The notes beneath the pieces were generated by a model. It saw nothing but the letters and a program-made list of their open reading frames with translations. It was not told the origin of the DNA and did not search any database. Positions 34,671-47,693 of a stretch of DNA of 64,000 bases are shown piece after piece. The stretch is taken from the NCBI RefSeq assembly GCF_905147045.1, contig NC_065890.1, positions 2,790,001 to 2,854,000 on the forward strand, read 5' to 3'. Origin of the DNA: Nymphalis io. Taxonomy: Eukaryota; Arthropoda; Insecta; Lepidoptera; Nymphalidae. The position numbers were made by a program, and so were the translations under genes. Positions within the stretch are counted from its first letter, which is position 1. Every line of letters starts with the position of its first letter.

Positions 34671-34810
34671 GGCCTTACTTATAAACGTTACTAAACGGCT
34701 GTTTATACAAAAACCCATTTCTCTCTTTTTGTCATTATTGATTTGACATTCGAAAGAAGAAGACAGTATTGTTTTAAATAATCACCCGCTAAACAAATTT
34801 TGTAAGAAGT
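34671..34810 (+). mobile_element. MITE copy 2 (shared with 21.7 kb)
   Basis: Left end GGCCTTACTTATAAACGTTA. The right end, CCGCTAAACAAATTTTGTAA, is an imperfect inverted copy of it. A 34-bp internal segment is identical to the reverse complement of the 21.7-kb copy. No coding capacity. Confidence 0.7.
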
Positions 34811-34811
34811 C

Positions 34812-37800
34812 CGTTAATCTTTAGTTGGTTTTTACGCATGACGTTACTCTAAAATGTCATATTGTAAGTCGATTATATCTTATAATACATTATAAAGTCC
34901 TGTTTAATTATTCGGTCAGTATAATAACTCATGTATCGGTTTGTCAACCAACAGAGTATGAGAGTGAGAGAATAGAGAGTAGGTATACTTGTGGTGTCCG
35001 CACACACTTATGCATAACTTCCTGTGCAGTTATCTAGTCTCTCTTGACAATAGTCAATCGTTAAACAATATGAATTTTTAGATACCTATATTTTTAAAAT
35101 TCTCTTCCGTCTGACAACATTTAAATATATATATATCTAAAACTATAATTAATCATTAATATGTATAATGTCTCTATAATATACTTCTTATTATTGATTG
35201 ACAAAAACGAAACAGAAACCGACATCTAAAGATAAACAGAACTTAAGACTTCTGACCTTTGTCTTGGTTAAACAATTAAAAAAAAATTATATTTCCCTAC
35301 CTACTTGAATATAATTGTCTATGGTATAATTTTATTGCTTCCTACTGTCATCCATAATTAATATAATTGCATTATAAGTTATGGGTAAAAATAATTATTT
35401 TTGCTCGCACTGTATAGATATCAAAGTACAATATTTTTTTTTATTTTAACCTACTGCCTGTAATAGTTTCAATACTCTATGTTTTGTAGTATTTTTAATT
35501 AGGTTCAATTTATGTTTATAATTACTACAATAAATTATTATATTTTTTACATTTATAACAACCAATAAAACCTGCAATTAAAAAAATTTTTTTTTTTAAA
35601 CTAAATTAATCAAAAACTAAAACGAATTTATCTATAGATTATATAAATAAATAGTTCATATTGTTATTTTGATAATGAATACTGAAAAAATGTATAAAAT
35701 TATTCATAACAATATGTGAAATGTTATTATACACTAGTTTGCTAAAAAAAATAAGAAATTATAAAAACAATTTTAAACTATAACATATTTGTTATCTGGT
35801 CTCTTTAAATACTGATGATCTGATATATCTTTAGTGCTATGCCAATAGTACATTGAACACACAAATTTAAACATTAACAATAAATTAGAGTGAAAACGTA
35901 TTACGTAAAACAAAATGTAATAATCTAAAATATAGCAACGGATCGTATTAACGTCTTCAATTATCGTTTAAAATTGGCACTATTTCTTCAATCGGTAATT
36001 TTTTTATAATATAATTTAATTATTATTCGAAAAAAAATTAATATGAATCTATTTATTAAATTATTAAAAGACGGTTACGTAAAAAAGTGATTGAGAAAAA
36101 AGCGTTATTTGTGTTTTGAATTTAATATTTGTAAATTCGAAATTCGATTTTTAATTTAAAATTTGAACCTAGAATTATTTAAAGATTTCAAATCCATGAA
36201 CAATTTTACTGATTGCACATTAACGAACTAGGAACGAACGCCATTACGTTCCAGCTCAATTGTGATTGGTCAAAGGCTTCCTACAAAGGAGATCCTGATG
36301 TAGAGCTCAAGTTAAAAATTAATTTACAATTTCCTGATAGTCATAGCTCTTTATTGTGATAATAGCTATTGGATACGATAGGTTACTTTAATAACGGCCA
36401 TTTTGAAAAAAAAAAATAAACTACATAATTTCGTTTTATCAAATTAATATATATTTCATTTAGTTCTAGTTGTAGGTAGATCATAGACGTGTTACTTGGC
36501 TAAAATAAATAGTGTATATATATCTCCTAACCGCATTTAAAGAATTTGAAAATTATAATATCATATCTATGAAAAACATCGTTATAATAATAAGGAAAAT
36601 AGCGATTTTGTAATACAAATGTGTAACGGATAAACTGAATATAAACAAGGTTTATATTCAGTTATTATATTCAATTTTATATAAAATTTAATTATTAAAA
36701 AAATAACAGTTCAAGGTAAAGCAATAAGCGCTTTTGATAGTTTTTAAAATTAATTATTTAGTTTTTTCAAAGCACTTCAAGCTTAATATTTTTAATATAT
36801 GGCAATACGATTAATGTTAAATACTCGGACGAAGTACAAGGTCATTAAAATTTCAAATCAATAATCCACGTACAATAGAAAGACAATTACGCAACCCCAA
36901 TATTACTTCCCACGCAAATGCTTGAAATAATTATTTATTTCAAGTAAAATATGATTATAACTTTTAGCGGACAAAGACGCGACGGACAGTGCTGTTGTAA
37001 TACAGTTATACTAAAGTTAACATAACTAATTACACGAAATCACTAATGAACCTTCGCAAAGCATTGCTTTGTTCAAATATATGATATATATATTTTTAAC
37101 CTTATCTAAGTAGATAATTTGAGCCTAATCCAAAATATATGTGTTTGCAAGAACTGCTTATTAAATATCATATTTGCTATTTAAAAAAAAACAAAATAGG
37201 AAAGCGCGATTAAAGTACAGTACAGCGCCATCTCTAGAGCGTAAGATTAAACCTTATGATTTTAAAGTTTTTATTTTTATTTTAAAAGCGAAGATAATGT
37301 TTATATGAGACGTCAACTCTTTTTAATCTTACTATACGACTTCGGCGCATCATAGTACCTATCGATTTTTATGCGCAGAAGTAATCACTTCACACGTGTA
37401 TCCGTATAAAAAAAAACTTTCAAATTAGTAGTTAATAAAAAACCCTTTCAATAAACCCAAGCAAGTCATTTATACGCATGTTAATATAAAGTAAAACTCT
37501 AACGAAGTTTTCTATAATTCAAATCTCTAAGTCCAACTGTGCAAGTCACAACTTGAACGTTTTGTGAAATTCAGAAATCTGTAAAATAATTATTACTCGT
37601 ACTTTAGAATTGTCATTCTACGAGATTAAATTTAATGTAAACCATACCGTACCACGGTTTCGGAATGAAGAATCTGCCTAGTAGATAATAGAAACTGAAT
37701 TTGATTACAAATCAAACAAATTACTATGTACACAATATTTTTTCATGTCCTGCATGGAAATTAACGAATTTTAAATAATGATGTAAGAAACTTGGTGCCA

Positions 37801-37900
37801 TAAGTTTATTATACAATGATTTCCACTGTTGACGACCTTTCAATACACATAATATAGTTTTTGATGTATTGTGACGCAACTGTAAGTATTCCTGCTTTAT
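34812..37900. other. Intron 1 stretch, no gene recognised
   Basis: AT-rich. Two short sites stand out: AGCGCCATCTCTAG at 37224-37237, close to an insect CTCF-type motif, and TTCCCACG at 36907-36914, an exact Su(H) site (CGTGGGAA in reverse). Confidence 0.45.
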
Positions 37901-37904
37901 TAAA

Positions 37905-38160
37905 ACACACCGTAGTGAGCTCTGGGCTTGAAGATTACAATCTTCACTCTCTCAATCAGCTCACGTGTTCCCCTCCTCTTACAACCCGGGTTCCTTCAAA
38001 CGAGGCGTGAAGAGGCATCTTGCGGGCCGGCAAGGCGAAGGCGGCTAGTGCAGAACGTTTTTCCCGTCTGTACTGGCCGTCGTCGCGTTTGAACTCTGCT
38101 ACCACTTACCATCAGGTGGAGTAGAGTCATTTGCCCTCCCGGCGAATATAAAAAAAAAGA
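37905..38160 (+). mobile_element. Non-LTR retrotransposon 3' end
   Basis: A frame reading HVFPSSYNPGSFKRGVKRHL, then AGRQGEGG and a stop, matches the C-terminal end of LINE reverse transcriptases. The 3' UTR follows, with ACCACTTACCATCAGGTGG, then GGCGAATATAAAAAAAA. The body is absent (5' truncated). Confidence 0.7.
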
Positions 38161-38164
38161 AAAA

Positions 38165-39750
38165 AAATCCGAATTAAGTCTTATTTGAATGAAAACAATT
38201 TCAAAATTAGTAACGATTAAGAAAATAAAATGATGTAATGCAAATAAAACAAAAAAAATAAATAAACAAAAATATCATTATCGAGCAATCGGTTATGTCA
38301 TGTTCTGTTAGTTGTTTTAATTTTCTTCGCGTACGCTGCGAAGCTGTCCTGTTAAGAATTTTCTCCCTATTTTACCATGGAATCAAAGGTTATTAAACGT
38401 TCTATTTTCAAAGAACACAAGAACCGTGCGCAGTCGTGCGTAATAAATAATAAATCGCAATCACAAGACTGTAATCTGTACAGAAAACAATTAATATTAT
38501 AAAAGAAACATTCGTAATCCCATCGAACATAATTCCCCGGGACGAGACATCTGATCCCGGTTATAATCGGATTTGTCTGATCGAACACCGGCTATTATTG
38601 AATTTGTCCGTTGTTCCTCTATATTACTGGCAACATTGATTTTTAATGTGATTGCATATATATGTAAGGATAATTTTATTATTTCTACTTATTAAAACGT
38701 TATTGTTTCTAAATCGAAATCGAAAATAAAATCGAATGTTTTACAAGTTTTTTATTAGAATTGATATGAATCAATTCCAAAATTAAAAAAAAACAAACGA
38801 CACGTTTCGAACCAGCCTATTTAAAAACAATAACGTGTTATTTAGTAGAAATATTTAAATTATATTTTTTTTTAAGTTCGTCATTGATTACTTTGAAAAT
38901 AAAATTAGAAGTATAATTTTTAGTGAATCATTTCAATACGAAAGGGTTTTATTTCTTTCACGTGGAGTGAGTTGCGTGCTCTTATATTTTTTTATTATTT
39001 ATTTAAGCACTTGTTGGAATTGTTATATTTTTTGTCTTCTTTTTATGAACTTTATTTGTCATAAAAGATAATTGATAATTTGTCAATGTCACATGTAATA
39101 AAATATATATTTCTAGATTATAATGATTAAAATTTTTTTTATTTTTTTAGCAACATTTATTAGTAAGACCGTAACCTTTTGAAACGTCATACTGTTGTAC
39201 ACACATATAGCACACTTTTTTTTTTTAACCAAAGTTTTATAACTTTTTTTTGGTTGTTTTTTTTTCTTTTTATTACTAGTAAACATATATCCAGTGTATT
39301 GTTAAATATATATAACGAAATATTTTAACGAAGTGTTCATACCTTTCCCGTAATTGTCTAAAATAAAAGAGAGACGAAATCCGAAGCAAAATTCGCCTTT
39401 CCTCATACATCCTCTGATTTGGGCGCTTCCATCCATCATCAAAATGGTAATCCAATTTCGTGTTCGAACTAGGCACCCTAAATGAATTAACGGCGACACG
39501 CGCCTCTATTATTGGTCTAACCGATTTATTTCTGACATCGCAACTGTTGTGGAAATGTCGAATCGATCCATTGCGTATGTTGAAAGTATTTAAATCGAAC
39601 GCGGTACATACAATTAGCTTAATATAATTTTATTTTATCTAACAAAATAAATCTTTATCAACCAGTAAACATCATTATTAATATATTTACATATATTGGT
39701 ATATACATAACAATATAGAACGTTTTATATACACAATCCTTCCTATATAT
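38165..39750. other. Intron 1 stretch, no gene recognised
   Basis: AT-rich; no repeat family assigned. Confidence 0.5.
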
Positions 39751-39756
39751 ATCCTA

Positions 39757-40170
39757 GGTAGGGCTTTGTTCAGGCTAGATTCGTTGGATATCACCTACTC
39801 AACATTGAGTCTACCTGCAAACTTCTATACCATACAGTAACAGCCTGTTAATGTCCCACTGCTGGGCTAAGGCCTCCTCTCCCTTTTTGAGGAGAAGGTT
39901 TTAGAGCTTATTCCACCACGCTGCTCCAATGCGGGTTGGTAGAATACACATGTGACATAATTTCAATGAAATTAGACACATGCAGGTTTCCTCACGATGT
40001 TTTATACCATATTCGAGCTTAAAGGATAAGTGAGTCAGTGTAATTATACAAGGGATATACCCCTACATATTCTATTGTAGGTGGTGCATTGACGATTTAA
40101 GAAGTATACATGATTGCAGCATCAGCGTCTGTCTGTTAGGGTGACCGCAAACCATTATGTGTCTAATATC
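39757..40170 (+). mobile_element. Family B retroposon, old, split by a SINE
   Basis: The 5' part (TAGGTAGGGCTTTGTTCAGG onward) ends at 39834 and resumes at 40003 with CATATTCGAGCTTAAAGGAT. Strongly diverged. It is the host of the family A insertion. Confidence 0.7.
39826..40011 (-). mobile_element. Family A SINE, truncated, with target-site duplication
   Basis: TATACCATA occurs at 39826-39834 and 40003-40011. The SINE between them is in reverse orientation and 5' truncated at CTCACGATGTTT. It lies inside a family B copy and is therefore younger than it. Confidence 0.9.
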
Positions 40171-40579
40171 AGTCCTAAAAGCGCTACAGCTCTACACAAT
40201 ATTAACAGTCTCATCAATATCGAGCTGATCGCATAAATACAATATAATAGTTAGTTCAAGATAGTTATTATGGAAGTAGAGTTACGTTGAAACGTGTACA
40301 CAGTGACGCGATCAAGCATAGAGCAAAATAACAGCAAGCCAGCTCTCTCGCAGTCAACACATGGTGTGACAAGACGACACTAAAGTCGCATGTCCTTGGC
40401 AACATCCTACATCCGCTTCTCACACTCAGCGTCCACGCATTAAATCTTAATGCGTAATAAAAATTAAAAGTTTACGACTGTCAATCACACCGATATGTAT
40501 GATTTTCTTTGAGAACATCACGAAAGAAGAATGACCCTTATGATTTGAATAGAATATTTCATGACGTTTTTTATTATCT

Positions 40580-40760
40580 TTTTTTTTAAAGCAAGCAATA
40601 AAAAAAGCCGTTTTTTATGAATTACTAAATTCCTATATCCCCCTCCAATTAAGCATACAGGTTGTATTAGGTGGAGCGACGTATAGGAATATTACTTTTT
40701 TTTTAAAGCAAGCAATAAAAAACGGGAAATGCTTACAGGTTGTATTAGGTGGAGCGACAT
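40580..40760 (+). repeat. Imperfect tandem duplication
   Basis: TTTTTTTAAAGCAAGCAATA and ACAGGTTGTATTAGGTGGAG each occur twice (40580-40683 and 40695-40760); the second unit lacks an internal stretch of about 40 bp. The following CTGCGCTATTGACGCTTTA also recurs near 33550 with small changes, hinting at a dispersed family. Confidence 0.75.
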
Positions 40761-40764
40761 ACAT

Positions 40765-43640
40765 CAAAAGGTCTGGATAGAACCTGTGACTTTTACATCG
40801 CTAGGCGGCTGTGAAGCACTGCGCTATTGACGCTTTAAATTATCATTTACTTTGTCTCGCTAAAGATGTGGTAATTGTATATAAGCTTGAAATTACAATA
40901 TAAATAATACTTATGAGTATATTCGAAATGTTTATAACATTTTATTTACCTTTCCTCTTCTAAGCATATATCGCAGATTTACAATTTTCAAACAAATGTA
41001 ATTTATATGTCATCGGTTTAGAATAAAAATTCTAAAGAGAAGAATCAACGGTGAATTTCTACTTTTTCATGAATAATTATAAGCCATTATAGCAACAAAG
41101 GTTTTAACTTGTTCATTTGTTAATCTTACTAATACTATAAATGCGAATGTGAGTTTGTTACGCTTTCACTTCTTAACTAATCAACAGATCTTCATAAAAT
41201 TTGGCAATAGAAAGTGTATTCAGTATGTCAGTGGAAGAAGTCGCGTTCGTAAATTATATTTATATTGTTCAACTTACATTTTTGATGAGAATTATTATTA
41301 TTTTGATGAAATTATTTATAGCTTAAATATAATGTCATTTTTTATCTTCATTCTCTCCGCAAACGTAATCCGCATTAAAAATATCACAAAGGTATAAAAA
41401 AGCAAACCAAAGAAACATTTTTCAGTACTAATTCCTTCACTCAAGGCATCTCGCTCTGATTACGCTCGCGACGATGAGAAGATTCCACCCATTAGGGTAA
41501 TGGCACACACGTGGCGTAAATCCCTTCGCGCACAAAAGGCGATTTGCTGCCCAAATTCATTATTAATGGGCCCTTTGAAGCTGCGGTCCGGAGGAGATGA
41601 TTAGTTGATTGCGAGGATTTTTAGGAGTTAGAGTGACAAAGCTTGAAGCTGCTAATTTTAAAGATATGTTAAACTTAACAATAATTAATTATCTTCATTT
41701 AGGATAAAAAATTAAATATCTAGAATCAGCCCTTAAATAAAACTTAAAAATGACATACAAATTATGTGATTAAGCTGAAAAACATTACAATATAAGGTAT
41801 TATCTAATGGTATACTATTATGTAACATTAAAATTTCAACAATGAATCATTCCATGCGTAGCAATAATTAAAGTGATTTCAAATTAACAGGATTCATTAA
41901 AATTGATCACGAAATGCCAATTTTCATTGTAGGGAATACAACACGCCCAAAACGACGTACCATCCATCTCGCCTATGACCCAACAACTCTAAATCTTAAC
42001 CCTATTAGAATCTTCCTGTCGGCGAATTAGGTTGTGAAATGAGCGGCCGACATCAAACGTCGGCGACTCTCTGACCAATGACTGGAGCGATGTTTCAACA
42101 TGAATCATAACTGCCAATGGAATTGATTGAAATGCTTCTGTTGTCGATAATTGTCGTACTCGTTGTTCTATTTGTATTGTAATATGTTTGTGATCATTTT
42201 AAACATTCTGCTTGGGGTTTTCATTAATATTACACGCTATTATCTATTTTTCGGCGAAATTGGTGTCTTAATTTATAATAATATTTAAACGAAATATTAA
42301 AAGAACTATTAAGATTCGGATAGATTATTTTATCAAGAATAATACTATTTCTTGTAAAATTATTATAATCGATTTTCTTTTAAGCTTCGCTTCTAGTTAA
42401 TGAAGATAGCGAGTAAAGTATTGATAATGCGCGATGACTTTGACCTCAATTCGCCCAAGCGTTGTCTCACGGGATTTGGTTTCAGAAATGATTTTATTAT
42501 AACACCACTTGTGCTCCTGACCTTAACAATAGTTGTGAGACATAGTTCAGTAAAATTATTTAGAGCTTTTGAAAAGAATAACATTTATAAAGCGAGCAAA
42601 AATTATAACATCATTGATTTTTCTGAACCTTTTAATATTTCGGTTAAAGACCAAGAATTCAAATTGTATATAAAAAAATAGACGGCAAATGATAAAAAGA
42701 ATAAGGTAAGAGAAAATGTAATTGCCGAATCGGAGAAAGAGAAGACAACAGTTTCCCTGGTAAGAACAGGCAGACAAACAATTGCGTCCAATTGAAATTC
42801 TGCCCTGAGAAAACATTCAATCACGCACAATTAACACCTCTTAACCCGTTCCGCCGTTCGCACGACAATCAGTCGAGCACAATTTAATTGTTTCTAAAAC
42901 TTTTTTGAAGGTTTTGGCAAATTGGGACAACTCGCAGTGGAGCAGTAAATAGATTTACCAAAGAACTGCAGCGAATAAAACTATGAAAATCGTATATTCT
43001 ATTTTCACCGCCGAAGATAACCAAATAATTGAAATATGATAATGAACAAGTAATTGAAATTAAACTTTTTTTTACTGCGTGATAAAAAACAATAGGTACT
43101 TTTTCGTTAGCGTTAACATTATCGCATACAGCATTAAACTAATTACATTTGCTGTCTATTTAATGAATTAACACGAAAATTACCATCGATTTAAAAAAAA
43201 TAACTAAAAAACAAATGAGTCACAAAAACCATATTCACACAGAGACATTGATGAGCCACGATTTAATTCACAACTAGATCTTAGATCAATTAGAGCAGAT
43301 GACAAACATTGTGAGTAAGCATGCGTAGGAGGCGTGTCGTGGGAACCTCAGCTAACTCTTGATTAGACGTGGGCTAGACGGATGGATTTTGCCAGAAGAT
43401 GATTTGCGAAAAACTTTTCGGCTATTATCAAAGAGAATTGAACAGGCAGTTCGGTACCTTATCATGTTCAAAATTATTAATTAAATAAAAAAATATAATC
43501 AATACATTATTATAAATAAAACCGAAGATGCTTATATTTTCGAACAAAATTGATAACGGGGTTGAGAATTTCTAAAAAAAGGTTTATATAACAATATCAA
43601 ATATAACAGGTCTATCAATAAAATGTGATGTTTTTAATAT
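40765..43640. other. Intron 1 stretch; candidate regulatory islands
   Basis: About 41125-41200 is a Helitron-like repeat start (ACTAATACTATAAATGCG). 41440-41620 and 41940-42130 are repeat-free, GC-richer islands. The second contains the GCCGACATCAAACGTCGGC hairpin. CGTGGGAA at 43338-43345 is an exact Su(H) motif. No gene recognised. Confidence 0.4.
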
Positions 43641-43647
43641 AAACTTC

Positions 43648-43790
43648 CACATGTATATTCTACCAACCCGCATTAGATCAGCGTGCTCCAATGCTTAGTA
43701 GCGTAGCTAGCGTAGCTCCAAACCTTCTCCTCAAAAAGGGAGAGGAGGCCTTAACCCAGCACAGCACAGACATTCACAGGCTGTTACCAC
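43648..43790 (+). mobile_element. Family A SINE, 3' part, with local duplication
   Basis: CACATGTATATTCTACCAAC to GACATTCACAGGCTGTTACC. The middle carries a small extra repeat (GTAGCGTAGCTAGCGTAGCT) and a doubled CACAGCACAG. Confidence 0.82.
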
Positions 43791-43897
43791 CATAATATAA
43801 AATACAATTAGCTACAGCTCGGGTATTAAATTTGTACAAAAAATTAGGTTAAGAACTTCTGTAGAAGTTATATGAAATATTGCCTGATGTTTCAAAT

Positions 43898-44152
43898 TTA
43901 CTGGTGGTAGGGCTCTGTGCAAGCTCGTCTGGGTAGGTACCACCCACTCATCAGATATTCTACCGCAAAACAGCAATACTTGATATTGTTGTAATTACAG
44001 GCACAAGGGACATAAAATCTTAGTTCCCAAGGTTGGTGGCGCATTAGCGATGGTTGACATTTCTTACAATGCCAATGTCTAAGGGCGTTTGGTGACCACT
44101 TACCATCAAGTGGCTCATATGCTCATCCACCTTCCTATTCCATAAAAAAAAA
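43898..44152 (+). mobile_element. Family B retroposon
   Basis: TACTGGTGGTAGGGCTCTGT to ACCACTTACCATCAAGTGG, TCATATGCTCATCC and a poly(A) run. The GTGTTCCGGTTTGAAGGGTG segment is deleted. Confidence 0.88.
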
Positions 44153-44154
44153 AT

Positions 44155-46230
44155 TTACACACAATTTGACCGTCTGACTGACTAAAAAAGAAACAGTAAT
44201 ATGCTAAGCACAATTAGTGACGTTATTAAAATTCAGATATATTTTCAAATATGTTTGAATTTGTCATAATTAGCAATTCAATGAGACCATATACTTTGTT
44301 GCCTAGCAAGATTATATGGTAAATATTAATTAAGCCCAACAATCAACAACTTCCTCTATTAACGCGATTGTGTTCACAGAAGAGATTAGGCATGAAACAC
44401 TAGTATTAATTAAAGCAACATTGTTTAATAAAAATATCGAATATTCCGAAGTCAGGAAGGAGCGACCCGGCTGACCCCGTATGTTTCGCAAATAAAAAGT
44501 CTTGTTTGAGAAAATAAAGAGCCAGTGTGTTGGTTAAGATAAGAAGTACCTAGTAGACTGCGCGTCACCAAGATAATGAGAACGGTCAACAACGAACAGA
44601 AACAAAGATTCATGCATTCTTTGCCATTTATTATTGCAATAAGATATTCAAATTTTATCTTAAGTTTTATCATGTAATAGTTTTGTTATTTATATTGGAT
44701 TAAATAAAACAGAAGAATTCACTCTTAACTTTTTTATTCATTTATTTTAAATTTCAAAGTACCTACACGTATTCAGTAATATGTAAACCATTTTCATCTT
44801 AATCTGTTTCATTATACAATGTTGACAAACAAATAGTCCAAGTTGGTGGTAATGTGTGATCATTTATCAGTAAAGCGATCTTGGCTTCCGTTTGAATTCT
44901 CTAGATTGTCATGAGTGGGTCGTTGTAGCCAATTATAATACGCTCCTGTACTGTGACCACCCAGGCTCCGTGTAATGAAACACTTGGATTAAAGAAAGAT
45001 GAAATCTTTAGAGATGCTATCGATCTATAGATATTTATGCAAGATAAGTTGTTTTTTTTTTGTTTTGCTAAATATAAGTACGTAAATGTTGAAAATGAAA
45101 AACAAAACTGATAAATACGATATTATCAATTCCCTAAAACGTATTTAATATAAATAAAAGAAAAGCATAGCAACTAATTTCATTTTATTAACATTCCTTT
45201 AAGTTTTTTTTGTTCACTTCGAATTTTAAGTAGAAGAATTTACATTCGATATTAAGTCATAAAATTGTACTCATATTAATACAAATTATACGGCTCCATG
45301 ACTTTATGCGAAGATATTTCATCGAACGGTTGCATACAGCACTTAACAGTGTCGAAATGAACAAAATATGCACGAGATATCTGTCCTTCGTTCAACGTAA
45401 TAAGTAAGAAATTCCTCTGACTCTGTTATGATGATTTACGTTGTCAATTGTAATTCATTTGCTAATAATAATTCAATGAATGAACTCGGCCCCATTGATG
45501 GTGATGAACGGCCGATTGTCTCTTAACTAGGAGTAATATTGATATGCTCGGTACACTTTGATATTGATAGCCAAACTCGCATCACCTTCGTAGAAGTTTG
45601 ACATTAACACATCTTACATTATTTTAAGAAAAAAAAAATGAAGTCAGATCTACTAAAAGGCAGGTTCAGATTATTGCTAATAGACAAGTCTATAATAATA
45701 AATAAATACCAAGTAGCTATTTGATTCCGTTTTGAAATACTGTCGTGTGTTCAACACCCCCCCCAAAAACAACTCTGAGTATCAAATCACCAAGCGAGAT
45801 CAGTAATTAATTAATAATAAATTGGATTATATTTCGTTACTAATCTTGACTCATGGTTTCGTTTGCATATAATATTTATTACTGTTTTAAACTTTAGTAA
45901 CTATTTTCTTACATATATGTATTAATTAGATTAATAAAAGAGTAATTTGTGGTTATTTTACATAATAAAATAATCATTTCGTAACCACATTCATCACTAA
46001 TGCGTCATTATTATTATTATTTTACATCCATTCATAAATATACGGTAAATAACAGTCGAAATATTTAATTTATATTATTAATTTGTTTTAAATAATATGA
46101 ACAATAAAATATTCATTCTAAGAATATTTTGTTTTCCTAATCAAATTCTGGAGTTAGATAAATTGATCAAACTTATTTATTTTATCAATGAATTTAAGAA
46201 TTATATTATGTACTTACAGATAACGATGTA
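44155..46230. other. Intron 1 stretch, no gene; possible regulatory island
   Basis: Mostly AT-rich. 45290-45540 is repeat-free and less AT-rich, with ACTCGGCCCCATTGATGG, GGTGATGAACGGCCGATTG. Confidence 0.4.
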
Positions 46231-46231
46231 A

Positions 46232-46557
46232 TATAAATATTTTTGAAGCCGAGATGGCCTAGTGGTAAGAACGCGTGAATCTTAACCGATGATCGTGGGT
46301 TCAAACCCGGGCAAGCACCACTGAATTTTCATGTGCTTAATTTGTGTTTATAATTCATCTCGTGCTTAACGGTGAAGGAAAACATCGTGAGGAAACCTGC
46401 ATGTGTCTAATTTCATTGAAATTCTGCCACATGTGTATTCTACCAACCCGCATTGGAGCAGCGTGGTGGAATAAGCTCCAAACCTTCTCCTCAAAAGGGA
46501 GAAGAGGCCTTAGCCCAGCAGTGGGACATTAACAGGCTGTTACTGTATAAATATTTT
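46232..46557 (+). mobile_element. Family A SINE, full length, with TSD
   Basis: TATAAATATTTT at 46232-46243 and 46546-46557 bounds the copy. Head GCCGAGATGGCCTAGTGGTA, B box GGGTTCAAACCC, end AACAGGCTGTTACTG. Well preserved, hence fairly recent. Confidence 0.95.
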
Positions 46558-46689
46558 ATTCGATGCTATATATTTTTATTTATCATATAAATTTGTTATG
46601 GTTTAATTATGTTAACTATGAAATATTCTAACTTGATTGTTTGTTCTTATGATCCTTACGTGTTTGCATCACAAGCCTCTACTGCGAAA

Positions 46690-46980
46690 CTTTAGAACAG
46701 CAATTGACAGTCACCTGATATCATCTCGTGTTAAACACCTATTGTCTGGATAAACATGAAAAAATTGCATCCGCTACGATAACAATTGCAATAAAGTCAA
46801 TCGTAATTGAATGACCGATCACACGATCAACGGGAGTGGCATTATTTGAGAGGGCGCCACTGGCCCTGGCGCCGTCTGATAGACAGCTAAAGTCTGGCTC
46901 TTCACAGGAAACATAGCACCAAATAGTGCTGTCTTGCTCACGTAGCGGACACTTATTGCTTGAGTTCGTCAAAATATCGG
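46690..46980. promoter_or_regulatory. Repeat-free GC-richer island in intron 1; candidate enhancer
   Basis: Contains the inverted pair GGCGCC/GGCGCC around ACTGGCCCT (GGGCGCCACTGGCC) and a GCAATAAAGTC Hox-like site. A 77-codon minus-strand ORF here lacks recognisable features. Enhancer role is inference from composition only. Confidence 0.25.
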
Positions 46981-47392
46981 TAAATATGAGACATTAAACC
47001 AATTTTATGAGCTCCTTCTGTGTTAACAGTAATAAATTTGATCCTCTGCGATAAATATTTGCATATGGCGCTTATGGATATGCGAATAATGGTGAATTAA
47101 TACGGTTGCTTTAAAATCTTTATTAAGTACTTCAATTAAATTGTATAATACTAATTTTATAATGTGTTATAATGAAACTAAGTAAGTTAATATTGATAGC
47201 CAAATAATAAAAATCAAAATGTTTCAATAATAAAAATCAAAAGAATCCTGTGATAAAACATTTTTACGTTCATAATGCGTATTAATTTGTCAAAGTTTAC
47301 AGTAGCATAAAATCTCTACGACACAGCTTTAAGCCACACAATATGTTATAAAACTGTTTGTTTCCTTATTATGATTTATTTATTATGTTTCA

Positions 47393-47693
47393 AAGCCGAG
47401 ATGGCCTAGTGGTTAGAACACGTGAATCTTAACCGATTATCGTGGGTTCAAACCCGGGCAAGCACCACTGAATTTTCATGTGCTTAATTTGTGTTTATAA
47501 TTCATCTCGTGCTCGACGGTGAACGAAAACATCGTGAGGAAACCTGCATGTGTCTAATTTCATTTAAATTCTGCCACACGTATATTCTACCAACCCGAAT
47601 TGGAGCAGCGTGGTGGAATAATCTCCAAATCTTCTCCTCAAAAGGGAGAGGAGGCCTTAGCCCAGTAGCGGGACATTAACAGGCTGTACTGTA
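47393..47693 (+). mobile_element. Family A SINE, full length
   Basis: GCCGAGATGGCCTAGTGGTT, B box GGGTTCAAACCC, end AACAGGCTGTACTGTAAGTG. Close to the 46.2-kb copy, which lies about 0.9 kb upstream in the same orientation. Confidence 0.93.

Noticed and set aside
42400..42830. Overlapping ORFs on both strands
   Set aside because: No motif, no coding-like composition, no splice logic; likely chance.
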